Source: Ruminococcus sp.
Lineage (GTDB): Bacteria; Bacillota; Clostridia; Oscillospirales; Ruminococcaceae
Direction of reading: 5' to 3'
Assembly: GCA_031262625.1 (NCBI GenBank)
Contig: JAISHJ010000049.1
Location: forward strand, 1-35,955
DNA length: 35,955 bases
Shown: positions 1 to 7,637 of the stretch, piece after piece
How positions within the stretch are numbered: the stretch's first letter is position 1
How the letters are laid out: the number at the start of each line of letters is the position of its first letter
Translations under genes and position numbers: made by a program
The notes under the pieces: model-generated
Seen by the model: the letters and a program-made list of their open reading frames with translations, nothing else
Told to the model about the DNA's origin: nothing
The model's database searches: none

Positions 1-555
1 CGCACCGACGTTATCGAAAAGGTTATCAATGTTGTTGTTCCTAAAGAAATGATGATTGATACAAAGATTTTCGTTAACCCGACAGGACGTTTCGTTATCG
101 GCGGACCTCAGGGCGACAGCGGTCTCACCGGGCGTAAAATTATCGTAGATACATACGGCGGTTACGCTCGTCACGGCGGCGGCGCTTTCTCCGGGAAAGA
201 TCCGACGAAGGTTGACAGGAGCGCGGCTTATGCTGCAAGATATGTTGCTAAGAATATCGTTGCAGCAGGCGTTGCAAGCAAGTGTGAAGTTCAGATAGCT
301 TACGCTATCGGCGTAGCGCACCCGGTTTCCGTAATGGTTGATACCTTCGGAACGGGAAAATATGCGGATGAGAAGATTGCGGAAGCTGTTACGAAGATAT
401 TTGATCTTCGTCCGGCGGCAATTATCGAAACACTTGAACTTCGCAAGCCCCAATATCGTCAGCTTGCGGCATACGGGCACATGGGGCGTGAAGACCTCGG
501 TGTTAAGTGGGAGAAAACCGACCGCATTGACGAGATTAAGGCTGCTCTGTCGTGA
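1..555 (+). CDS. metK: S-adenosylmethionine synthetase, C-terminal part (5' end outside window)
   Basis: Makes S-adenosylmethionine from ATP and methionine in the cytoplasm. The reading frame is open from base 1, so the N-terminal half lies upstream; 184 residues and the stop (553-555) are seen. Family hallmarks are visible: GGPQGDSGLTGRKIIVDTYG followed by HGGGAFSGKDPTKVDRSAAY, the P-loop-like and metal/phosphate-binding stretches of MetK. The C-terminus has the usual length and ends in a helix. No SAM riboswitch can be judged because the 5' region is missing. No terminator hairpin is obvious in the 70 bases before the next gene, so the two may be co-transcribed. Confidence 0.97.
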   Translation, partial: RTDVIEKVINVVVPKEMMIDTKIFVNPTGRFVIGGPQGDSGLTGRKIIVDTYGGYARHGGGAFSGKDPTKVDRSAAYAARYVAKNIVAAGVASKCEVQIAYAIGVAHPVSVMVDTFGTGKYADEKIAEAVTKIFDLRPAAIIETLELRKPQYRQLAAYGHMGREDLGVKWEKTDRIDEIKAALS

Positions 556-627
556 ATATCGGCAGACTGACATTTTGTAGTTTACGCCGTCGTTTTACAT
601 AAATTGGTATGCAAGGAAGTTTACCCG

Positions 628-915
628 ATGGATTATAACATTCTATACGAAGTGCCGGATGTAATAGATTTTTATGTTCTGGCAATCGGACAAAATTGTT
701 ATGTCTACAAAAACCACTCAATCGTTCATGATATAAATATCGCACGAAAATTCGTTACCATAAGTGCCTCCCACCGTTATGCACGTTCAATCGGTATTAA
801 AGACTACCGTCTTATCGGTGTGAAAAATTACGATGAAGACGGGCGCCGTATACAAAAGCTTGTTTTCATAAAGCCGCGCAGTAAGAAAACGGAGGAAAAT
901 GACACCGTTACATAG
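628..915 (+). CDS. hypothetical protein, 95 aa
   Basis: I do not recognise this protein. The ATG at 628 is chosen because AAGGAAG lies about 9 bases upstream; an in-frame TTG at 604 would add eight residues but has no better ribosome-binding site. The product is small and soluble, with no signal peptide or membrane segment. The first half is rich in Tyr, Ile and Val, with a stretch DFYVLAIGQNCYVYKNHSIV that reads like alternating beta strands. The C-terminus is basic and polar (KPRSKKTEEN). It sits 72 bases after metK on the same strand and is followed by a clear hairpin terminator, which supports a real transcription unit end. Function unknown. Confidence 0.7.
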   Translation: MDYNILYEVPDVIDFYVLAIGQNCYVYKNHSIVHDINIARKFVTISASHRYARSIGIKDYRLIGVKNYDEDGRRIQKLVFIKPRSKKTEENDTVT

Positions 916-941
916 TTAATGCATATAAATTTTGCAGTGAA

Positions 942-975
942 AAGCCTCCTTGGGTAAAAATTCCTAAGGAGGTTT
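942..975 (+). terminator. hairpin terminator after the metK-side transcription unit
   Basis: Arms at 942-954 and 963-975 pair over about 13 bp (AAGCCTCCTTGGG with CCTAAGGAGGTTT, allowing G-U pairs) around an 8-base loop. A modest T-rich stretch follows (TTTGTTTATTT). It lies 27 bases after the stop of the 95-aa gene. Confidence 0.75.
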
Positions 976-1170
976 GTTTATTTGGAGGTAATAAATGAAA
1001 ATAGTACACAAAAAATAGACTTTTATTGGCTCGATTTTTTCACTATATTACAAAATATTTTAGTTAATATTTAATAAGATATTTGTTAATATATATATAT
1101 TATAATAAAAAAGTACGTTTTCTATATACCTATTTAAATAGATTATATTCATTACAGAACGGAGCTTAAT
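976..1170 (+). other. AT-rich intergenic region, probable promoter of the ACT/UPF0210 genes
   Basis: About 195 bases with no convincing gene. It opens with a good ribosome-binding site (GGAGGTA, 984-990) and an ATG at 995 that reads only seven codons (MKIVHKK, stop 1016-1018). The rest is very AT-rich. A weak sigma-A-like pair is possible: TTGTTA (1083-1088) and TAAAAA (1106-1111), 17 bp apart. A perfect TATAAT at 1101-1106 has no good -35 partner. The promoter must lie here because a terminator precedes the region, but I cannot fix its position. Confidence 0.4.
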
Positions 1171-1440
1171 ATGAGGGCGGTTATAACCGTAATCGGCAAG
1201 GATAATGTCGGAATTTTAGCGAAGGTAAGCGGTGTTTGCGCAAACCTTAACGCGAACGTTACCGATGTAACCCAGAGCGTGCTTGACGATATGTTCGCAA
1301 TGATTATGCTCGCGGATATTACTAATATGAACACGGATTTTTCCGTGCTTGCAGACACCATGACCGAACTCGGAAAGACTCTCGGGCTCGCTATCCACAC
1401 CATGCATGAAGATATCTTCACTGCCATGCACGGAATATAA
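1171..1440 (+). CDS. ACT domain-containing protein (UPF0237 family)
   Basis: An 89-aa single ACT domain (beta-alpha-beta-beta-alpha-beta), starting MRAVITVIGKDNVGILAKVS. The GKDNVGILAKV loop is the typical ligand-binding turn between strand 1 and helix 1. Proteins of this size and sequence form the UPF0237 family and are commonly encoded directly before a UPF0210 protein, as here (15-base gap). ACT domains bind small ligands, often amino acids; the ligand for this family is not established. CGGAG at about 1159-1163 precedes the ATG. It is probably co-transcribed with the next gene. Confidence 0.92.
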   Translation: MRAVITVIGKDNVGILAKVSGVCANLNANVTDVTQSVLDDMFAMIMLADITNMNTDFSVLADTMTELGKTLGLAIHTMHEDIFTAMHGI

Positions 1441-1455
1441 GGCGGAGGTTTTGTT

Positions 1456-2814
1456 TTGGTAAATACTTCCGATATTTTAGAGACCATCCGTATGATACAG
1501 GACGAAAACCTTGACATACGAACGATTACTATGGGGATTAGTCTCACCGACTGTATCGACTCCGACATAACTAAAGCTAATACGAAAATTTACGATAAAA
1601 TATGCAAAAAAGCGGAGAATCTTGTTTTTGTTGGTAATACTATAGAGAAAGAATACGGAATTCCCATAATTAACAAGCGGCTTTCGATTACGCCTATCTC
1701 GATTATTTCAGCCGCTACTCAAAGCGAATCGCCTGTAGCTTTCGCGAAAACGATGGATAAAGCAGCCGAAACTGTCGGAGTTAACCTTATCGGCGGTTAT
1801 ACGGCGCTGGTACAAAAAGGCTTTTCTGCCGGTGACCGTGAACTTATCGAGTCTATTCCCGAAGCTTTATCCGAAACCTCCCGCGTATGCTCCTCCGTAA
1901 ATATCGGAAGTACAAAAACCGGGATTAACCTTGATGCCTGCGCTTTGATGGGTAGGATTGTTAAGGAAACAGCAGAGCGGACGGTGAATAATAAGTGTTT
2001 CGGTGCGGCAAAGCTTGTGGTATTTTGTAACGCCGTTGACGACAACCCCTTTATGGCAGGAGCATTCCACGGTGTGGGAGAGCCTGACTGTATTATAAAT
2101 GTCGGTGTTTCGGGACCGGGTGTCGTACGCTCCGCGCTGTCAAAATATAAAGGCGCGGATATTACAGAAATAGCCGATGTAATAAAGAAAACTTCTTATA
2201 AAATTACCCGCGTGGGACAGCTTGTGGGTACAGTCGCGGCAGAGCGGTTAGGCGTACCCTTCGGTATAGTTGACCTATCTCTTGCTCCGACTCCTGCAAT
2301 TGGCGACTCTGTCGCTCATATACTCGAAGAAATCGGGCTTGAAAAATGCGGCTGCCCGGGAACTACGGCGGCACTTGCGCTCCTTAACGATGCTGTTAAA
2401 AAGGGCGGAGTAATGGCTTGCTCGAAAATCGGCGGACTTTCCGGAGCATTTATACCTGTTTCGGAGGATGCCGGAATGATAGACGCCGCAGTCTGCGGTT
2501 CATTAACACTTGAAAAGCTTGAAGCTATGACGGCGGTATGTTCCGTCGGCATAGATATGGTAATAATCCCCGGAGATACTTCTCACGAGACGATTGCTGC
2601 CATAATTGCCGACGAAGCGGCAATAGGTATGGTTAACAACAAGACAACTGCTGTGAGAATTATTCCTGCAATCGGCATGAAGCCCGGCGAGGAGCTTGAC
2701 TGGGGAGGACTTTTCGGAAAAGGTCCGGTAATGCCGGTAAATACCTATTCTCCCGCAAAATTTATAAGCCGCGGCGGACTTATTCCGGCACCGCTTCACA
2801 GCTTGAAGAATTAA
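1456..2814 (+). CDS. UPF0210/DUF711 family protein (PFL family)
   Basis: A 452-aa soluble protein of the UPF0210 (DUF711) family, related in fold to glycyl-radical/PFL-like proteins; its reaction is unknown. The length matches the family. Conserved glycine-rich stretches include NLIGGYTALVQKGFSAGD and NVGVSGPGVVRSAL, and the C-terminus has the usual WGGLFGKGPVMPVN. The start is TTG at 1456: GGCGGAGG at 1441-1448 is correctly spaced and no ATG fits. It is paired with the upstream ACT protein, which suggests the ACT domain senses a ligand tied to this enzyme; that is inference. The last 20 bases may carry the promoter of the following ATPase operon. Confidence 0.92.
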   Translation: MVNTSDILETIRMIQDENLDIRTITMGISLTDCIDSDITKANTKIYDKICKKAENLVFVGNTIEKEYGIPIINKRLSITPISIISAATQSESPVAFAKTMDKAAETVGVNLIGGYTALVQKGFSAGDRELIESIPEALSETSRVCSSVNIGSTKTGINLDACALMGRIVKETAERTVNNKCFGAAKLVVFCNAVDDNPFMAGAFHGVGEPDCIINVGVSGPGVVRSALSKYKGADITEIADVIKKTSYKITRVGQLVGTVAAERLGVPFGIVDLSLAPTPAIGDSVAHILEEIGLEKCGCPGTTAALALLNDAVKKGGVMACSKIGGLSGAFIPVSEDAGMIDAAVCGSLTLEKLEAMTAVCSVGIDMVIIPGDTSHETIAAIIADEAAIGMVNNKTTAVRIIPAIGMKPGEELDWGGLFGKGPVMPVNTYSPAKFISRGGLIPAPLHSLKN

Positions 2815-2823
2815 AAATATAAT
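2795..2823 (+). promoter_or_regulatory. candidate sigma-A promoter for the V-ATPase operon
   Basis: TTCACA (2795-2800) and TATAAT (2818-2823) are separated by exactly 17 bp. The -35 box lies in the end of the UPF0210 gene. Transcription would start near 2830, giving a very short leader of about 13 bases that still keeps a GGGTGA ribosome-binding site before the ATG at 2843. This is a sequence match only; read-through from the upstream genes is equally possible. Confidence 0.45.
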
Positions 2824-2842
2824 AGTTAGGGGTGATAATCGG

Positions 2843-3157
2843 ATGGAAGAAAACATAATCTCGGATATCATTGAAATAGACGAGCAGGCAAAAGACAAGA
2901 TGGCGGATGCCGATAAAAAGCGTATTCAGATTATCGCAAGCGCGAAATCCGAACGCGATGAAATAATATCCGACAAACTCAAAAAAACACATGAAAAGCT
3001 TGCTGCAATCGAAAAATCCGAAAACGATAAGGCTGCCGATAAAAATACAGTAATCGAAGAGAATAAACAAACGGAAATCAGCCGTATAGACAACATATTT
3101 GCTGAAAAAAGCAACGGTTGGGTTGAAGAAATAGTTAAGGCGATAATAAACAGCTAA
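2843..3157 (+). CDS. V-type ATPase peripheral-stalk subunit, G/H-like
   Basis: A 104-aa, highly charged protein that is almost entirely predicted helix and coiled coil (repeated A/K/E/D heptads, for example KMADADKKRIQIIASAKSER). This is typical of the small stalk subunit that pairs with subunit E to hold the A3B3 head to the membrane sector (called H in archaea, NtpF in Enterococcus). Assignment rests on size, coiled coil and first position in the ATPase operon rather than a sequence motif. The C-terminus carries a short hydrophobic helix (WVEEIVKAI) as in other H/G subunits. AGGGGTGA precedes the ATG. Confidence 0.8.
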   Translation: MEENIISDIIEIDEQAKDKMADADKKRIQIIASAKSERDEIISDKLKKTHEKLAAIEKSENDKAADKNTVIEENKQTEISRIDNIFAEKSNGWVEEIVKAIINS

Positions 3158-3191
3158 GCAACGAAAATTATCGGAAGAGGGAGGGTATGTT

Positions 3192-4229
3192 TTGAGGATA
3201 GATGACCATAACGCGACGGTTGCCAAGCTTCGTGCTATGTACGGAAAACGCCTGAAAATTGCGGATTATAACGAACTTGCCGCCCAGCGCCGTATTTCTG
3301 ACATTGCCGAGATGCTCCGCAATAAGCAAAATTACTCCGACACCCTCTCCGGCATCAACTCAAACACTATTCACCGCGGGATGCTTGAAGATCTGCTCCG
3401 CAGAAGCGTTTACGACAACTACAGCAAGATAACCGGTTTTGAACATATAGCAGGCGAAATGTTCTTCGATTATCGTCAGGTTCAGGCGGAAGTGCGCGAG
3501 ATATTAAACGCTATTCATTATATTAACGCGAAATCGGAACAGCATATCGAAAAGATGCCGATGTATCTTGATAAGCTGACACGGTTTTCGCAGATTGAAA
3601 TGGCGAAAGCCCGCACAAAGGATGACCTTTTGAAGGTTATTGCGAAGACGCCTTACCACGAAATAATCGAAAAAATTCCGCTGCGGAAAAGCGGAAAAAT
3701 GGATTATAATCCTATAGAAAAGGCTCTCCGAAGCTATCAATACGAACATATTTTAAGTAACGATTATTTTCAGACGGAGGAGTCCCGTCCGCTTTATAAT
3801 CTTATTACGATAGATATTGAGCTTATCAATATAATTAATGCATATCGCATGACTGAATATTTTGAGTACACTCCCGAAAAGATACGCGATAATATGCTTC
3901 CTTTCCCCGGGAAACTCAACTATGCTATACGCAACGACCTCTTGAATGCTCCCGACGGAAAAGAATTTATCGCGCGTTTTTCCCACAGCTATTATGGGCG
4001 GGTCATGACTGCAAGAGGAATTGAAATTAACGGCGACCTTGAAATTGAAGCGCAGAAACTCCGTTACCAATACGCCAGACACGCTCTCCACACTTCAACT
4101 TCACCGATGCTTTCGGTATACGCTTATATGTTTCTTTTTGAAACGGAAGTTAATAATATCACGACAATTATTGAGGGCATAAGGTATGGTTTAGCGGAAA
4201 AAGAACTCTTTGAAATGATAGTAATTTAA
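3192..4229 (+). CDS. atpC: V-type ATPase subunit C (V0D/AC39 family)
   Basis: A 345-aa all-helical, funnel-shaped subunit linking the central rotor stalk (D/F) to the membrane K-ring. It matches the AC39/V0d family in length and in motifs such as the N-terminal AKLRAMYGKRL and the C-terminal pattern VNNITTIIEGIRYGL, which corresponds to the conserved 'E..NI..I..G...' near the end of family members. The start is TTG at 3192, 6 bases after GGAGGG. The nearby ATG at 3187 is out of frame and stops after two codons. It precedes subunit I here, whereas in many clostridia C lies after E. Confidence 0.93.
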   Translation: MRIDDHNATVAKLRAMYGKRLKIADYNELAAQRRISDIAEMLRNKQNYSDTLSGINSNTIHRGMLEDLLRRSVYDNYSKITGFEHIAGEMFFDYRQVQAEVREILNAIHYINAKSEQHIEKMPMYLDKLTRFSQIEMAKARTKDDLLKVIAKTPYHEIIEKIPLRKSGKMDYNPIEKALRSYQYEHILSNDYFQTEESRPLYNLITIDIELINIINAYRMTEYFEYTPEKIRDNMLPFPGKLNYAIRNDLLNAPDGKEFIARFSHSYYGRVMTARGIEINGDLEIEAQKLRYQYARHALHTSTSPMLSVYAYMFLFETEVNNITTIIEGIRYGLAEKELFEMIVI

Positions 4230-4247
4230 TAAAAAAGGGGGGACATC

Positions 4248-6200
4248 ATGGCATCAATAGAAAGAATGACTCTTGTTAATATCGCCGGAATGACGAAAGA
4301 CCTTGACATGACACTTATGAAGCTTTCGGAATGCGGCTGCTTTCATATTGAATCGGCAACAGGGCTTGCGGATAAAAAGCGCGGCTTTAATGTTGATAAG
4401 GAGATAAACCCCTATATCGCGCCGCTTAAGACGCTTCAGGAAATCTCCGCAAGGTATGGCGTTAACTACGAGTTTGTTGATTATTCCGATGTTGACGGAA
4501 AAAGCGTTGACGCGATAAATCACTACCTTAAAGACACTCTTGAAAAGCTTGAAAAATTCGCGGAGAAGAAAAAAGATCTTAACGAATCTCTTTCCGTACA
4601 TGAACAGGCGCTTTTCCAGATAGAGCATCTTTCGGGCATGAGCGTTGATTTCCAGAGACTTTTCCACTGTGAACACATAAAGGTTCGTTTCGGGCGAATT
4701 CCTGTTGACAGCTACGCGAAACTGCCGTACTATAACGAGAAGGTTTTCTATTTCACCTACTTCTCGAAGGAAAAAGAGTTCTATTGGGGTGTATATTTTG
4801 TCCCGGTAAACTATTCGGCGGAAGTTGATGAAATTTTCGACAGTTTATATTTCGAGCGTATGCATATCCCTGATTTTGTCGAGGGGAAGGGCGTTGATGC
4901 ACTCGATGCGATGAACAAAGCAATTTCGGACGACAAAGCCGGGATTGAAGACTGCGAAGATAATATTGCGGAGATTTTAGCGACAGAAAGGAACAGTCTT
5001 AACAAAATTTATTCGCGTATACTCACTCAGCATGACCAGTTTGAATTGCGGAGCAAAGCCGCAATTGTTAACGCAAAATTCTACATTGTCGGATTCATTC
5101 CTTCCTCCTTTAACGATGAATTCCAGCGAATCTTTGAGCCGATAACAAGCGTTTCGATAGTCATGCAGCCTGCGGAGGAAAACGGAAAACTAAAGCCGCC
5201 GATTAAGCTTAATAACAACAAATTCTCCGAACCGTTCGGTATGTTTGTCGAGATGTACGGACTGCCGTCGTATAACGGCTTCAACCCGACTAATCTTGTC
5301 GCGATTACCTACACGCTTCTTTTCGGAATGATGTTCGGTGATATGGGGCACGGCTTCTGTGTGGCACTCCTCGGGTTCATTCTCTGGCACAGAAAAAAGA
5401 TGGCGCTCGGCAGGATTATGGAGCGTATCGGCTGTTCAAGTATGATTTTCGGATTTTTATTCGGAAGCATATTCGGATTTGAAGACCTTCCCGTATTTAA
5501 CCACATATTTACTGCGATCGGTCTCGGCGGTATACTGCCGTTCCACACCGCAAATACCGCAAATGCACTGCCGATAATCATCGGCGCGATCGCCCTCGGT
5601 ATTATAATAATGATTATATCAATCGTTATCAATATCGTCACCGGCGTTAGGGCGAAGGAATACGAAGAAGCACTCTTTGCAAACAACGGCATCGCGGGAC
5701 TCATATTCTTTGTAGGAATACTCGTTATGATGCTTTCGATGGTGTTAAAATGGGGTATCGTTACGCCGCTTTATGTTGTTCTTGTGGTAGTGCTGCCGCT
5801 ACTTGTTATGTTCATGCGCGACCCGCTGAGTAAGTGGGTAAGGCGTGAACCATATAAATTCGGAAGTATGGGTGAATTTATTGCGACAAACTTCTTTGAA
5901 CTGTTTGAATTCTTGCTCGGATACGCTTCAAATGCACTTTCCTTTGTAAGAATCGGCGGATTCGTCCTCTCCCACGCGATAATGATGTCTGTTGTAATGC
6001 TCCTTGCCGGAGTAGAAAGCGGACACCCTAACATCTTCATAATTATCTTCGGTAACCTCTTTGTTATGGGGCTTGAAGGATTTATAGTAGCAATTCAGGT
6101 TTTAAGACTTGAGTTTTACGAAATCTTCTCACGCTTTTATAAAGGAAACGGTAAGGCATTTACCCCGGTTAAACTCCAAACCCACGTTATTGAAAAGTAA
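4248..6200 (+). CDS. atpI: V-type ATPase subunit I (membrane stator, a-subunit homologue)
   Basis: A 650-aa subunit forming the ion half-channels beside the K-ring. Residues 1-340 are the cytoplasmic arm with coiled coil (about 88-125 and 230-260). From about 345 there are 7-8 membrane helices, starting NLVAITYTLLFGMMFGDMGH, the signature GMMFGDxGHG of the family. The conserved Arg needed for ion transfer is most likely Arg568 in LSFVRIGGFVLSHA. A strong GGGGGG ribosome-binding site precedes the ATG. It lies directly before the K gene, as is usual. Confidence 0.97.
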   Translation: MASIERMTLVNIAGMTKDLDMTLMKLSECGCFHIESATGLADKKRGFNVDKEINPYIAPLKTLQEISARYGVNYEFVDYSDVDGKSVDAINHYLKDTLEKLEKFAEKKKDLNESLSVHEQALFQIEHLSGMSVDFQRLFHCEHIKVRFGRIPVDSYAKLPYYNEKVFYFTYFSKEKEFYWGVYFVPVNYSAEVDEIFDSLYFERMHIPDFVEGKGVDALDAMNKAISDDKAGIEDCEDNIAEILATERNSLNKIYSRILTQHDQFELRSKAAIVNAKFYIVGFIPSSFNDEFQRIFEPITSVSIVMQPAEENGKLKPPIKLNNNKFSEPFGMFVEMYGLPSYNGFNPTNLVAITYTLLFGMMFGDMGHGFCVALLGFILWHRKKMALGRIMERIGCSSMIFGFLFGSIFGFEDLPVFNHIFTAIGLGGILPFHTANTANALPIIIGAIALGIIIMIISIVINIVTGVRAKEYEEALFANNGIAGLIFFVGILVMMLSMVLKWGIVTPLYVVLVVVLPLLVMFMRDPLSKWVRREPYKFGSMGEFIATNFFELFEFLLGYASNALSFVRIGGFVLSHAIMMSVVMLLAGVESGHPNIFIIIFGNLFVMGLEGFIVAIQVLRLEFYEIFSRFYKGNGKAFTPVKLQTHVIEK

Positions 6201-6233
6201 AATTCCATCATATTTAAGTGAGGTAATAAAAAC

Positions 6234-6680
6234 ATGAGCATAGCATTAATTTTCATACTCCCGTTAATAGTTACGGCACTCCTTTTCGTTCCCTTTATGG
6301 TAAAATCAAAGAAAGGTCTTAACGTTAAGAAGGCTATCGTCGCTAACCTCTGCGCATTCTTTGCGGTGCTTTCCCTCTGTATAGCTGTTCCTATGGGCGT
6401 TTCGGCGGCAGATGAAGAAACAGCTTCTGCGACAAGCACTTCGGAAGCGGCTGACTCCGGGCTTTCAGATAAGGCGTTTGCTTATATCGGCGCGGCACTT
6501 GCGGTAGGACTTGGTTCTCTCGGATGCGGTATCGCGGTTGGTAAGGCTGCTCCTGCGGCAATCGGCGCGGTTTCGGAAGATCCTTCTTCCTTCTCAAAAT
6601 CTCTCATATTCGTAGCTCTCGGCGAAGGTGTTGCTATCTATGGTCTCCTTATCGCCTTCCTTCTCATATTCCAATCATAA
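6234..6680 (+). CDS. atpK: V-type ATPase subunit K (rotor-ring proteolipid)
   Basis: A 148-aa membrane protein. Residues 84-103 and 123-146 form the c-subunit hairpin, with the ion-carrying Glu131 in VALGEGVAIYG. The N-terminal 58 residues hold two further hydrophobic helices (1-22 and about 35-57) that do not look like a c-type hairpin. They end in VSA-ADEE, a signal-peptidase-like site, followed by a Ser/Thr/Ala/Glu-rich linker (59-77). So each chain has one ion site, unlike duplicated eukaryotic proteolipids. The residue matching the Enterococcus Na+ ligand Gln110 appears to be Val102, which favours proton coupling (inference). Confidence 0.93.
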   Translation: MSIALIFILPLIVTALLFVPFMVKSKKGLNVKKAIVANLCAFFAVLSLCIAVPMGVSAADEETASATSTSEAADSGLSDKAFAYIGAALAVGLGSLGCGIAVGKAAPAAIGAVSEDPSSFSKSLIFVALGEGVAIYGLLIAFLLIFQS

Positions 6681-6692
6681 CGGAAGATAACT

Positions 6693-7001
6693 ATGTATTT
6701 TTTTCTGATTTCCGATAATGTAGATACACAAGTCGGTATGAGACTTGCAGGGGTTGACGGAATAGTAGTCCACGAAAAGAAGGAATTCAAGGAAGCCTTA
6801 CTTAACGCAATGGAAGTTAAGGAAACGGCAGTAATACTCATAACAAGCAGACTTTTTAACCTTGCCCCCGATTTCGTGTTTGACTTAAAACTAAACCGCC
6901 GCAGTCCTTTAATCGTGGAGATTCCCGACCGTCACGCGTCGGTTAATGTCACCGATAATATCGCGAAATATATCGAGTCGGCAATCGGCTTGAAGCTTTA
7001 A
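6693..7001 (+). CDS. atpF: V-type ATPase subunit F (central stalk)
   Basis: A 102-aa Rossmann-like rotor subunit that binds subunit D. It starts MYFFLISDNVDTQVGMRLAG, matching the family pattern 'i.v.gD.dt..GFrLaGv' closely, and ends with a helix (IAKYIESAIGLKL). Size is normal for this family. It follows K after 12 bases, with CGGAAGA upstream as ribosome-binding site. It corresponds to NtpG of Enterococcus. Confidence 0.93.
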   Translation: MYFFLISDNVDTQVGMRLAGVDGIVVHEKKEFKEALLNAMEVKETAVILITSRLFNLAPDFVFDLKLNRRSPLIVEIPDRHASVNVTDNIAKYIESAIGLKL

Positions 7002-7027
7002 GTTTTATACATTGAGGTGTTTTATTC

Positions 7028-7609
7028 ATGGCAGATGATGCTAAGTTATCGCGGTTTATAGATGCGGTAAACGAAGACATAGATTCAAAAGTCGCGGTAA
7101 TAATAAGCGGCGCGGAGAATGAGCGGGACGGTATACTGTCCGATGCTAAATCTCAAGCCGATGAACAGGCGGCAAAGCTTTATGACACAAATATGAAACG
7201 CATTACACAGAAGATTACAAGGCAGGTATCGCAGAACGAATTTACTGCGAAAAAAGAGATTCTAAAGCACCGCGAGGAACTTACAGAAAAGCTTTTTAAT
7301 GAAGTTACCGATAAGCTTTTAGAACTTCATAACTCCGCCGGCTATGTGGATATACTTTCAAAACGGCTTGCGATGCTTAACGTTGACAGCGGTTCTGAAA
7401 TTTCTGTTTCGCCGGATGATATGAAGTATGCAGATACGCTTAAAAAGTCACTCAAAACAGACAACGTAACCTTTACACCCGACAGCGCAATTCGTTACGG
7501 CGGATTTTCGATTTACAATAAACATAACGGAACAATAATAGATAAAACCTTTGACGGCGCGATTGACGAACAGCGCGTCCTGTTTACCAACCGTAACATC
7601 TTCGCATAA
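7028..7609 (+). CDS. atpE: V-type ATPase subunit E (peripheral stalk)
   Basis: A 193-aa peripheral-stalk subunit. The N-terminal half (about 10-100) is a long coiled coil rich in Ala, Glu and Lys (AENERDGILSDAKSQADEQA). The C-terminal half is a small alpha/beta head ending GTIIDKTFDGAIDEQRVLF, which resembles the conserved 'N.Tl..RL......iR..lf' end of subunit E. It is expected to pair with the 104-aa protein encoded first in the operon. The ATG follows GAGGTG by about 10 bases. Confidence 0.9.
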   Translation: MADDAKLSRFIDAVNEDIDSKVAVIISGAENERDGILSDAKSQADEQAAKLYDTNMKRITQKITRQVSQNEFTAKKEILKHREELTEKLFNEVTDKLLELHNSAGYVDILSKRLAMLNVDSGSEISVSPDDMKYADTLKKSLKTDNVTFTPDSAIRYGGFSIYNKHNGTIIDKTFDGAIDEQRVLFTNRNIFA

Positions 7610-7637
7610 AAATAGGTAAAACAGAGGGAGAAATACA

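Noticed and set aside
1080..1150. Replication origin or DnaA-box cluster in the AT-rich stretch
   Set aside because: No TTATCCACA-type boxes and no neighbouring dnaA/dnaN; low complexity is enough to explain it.
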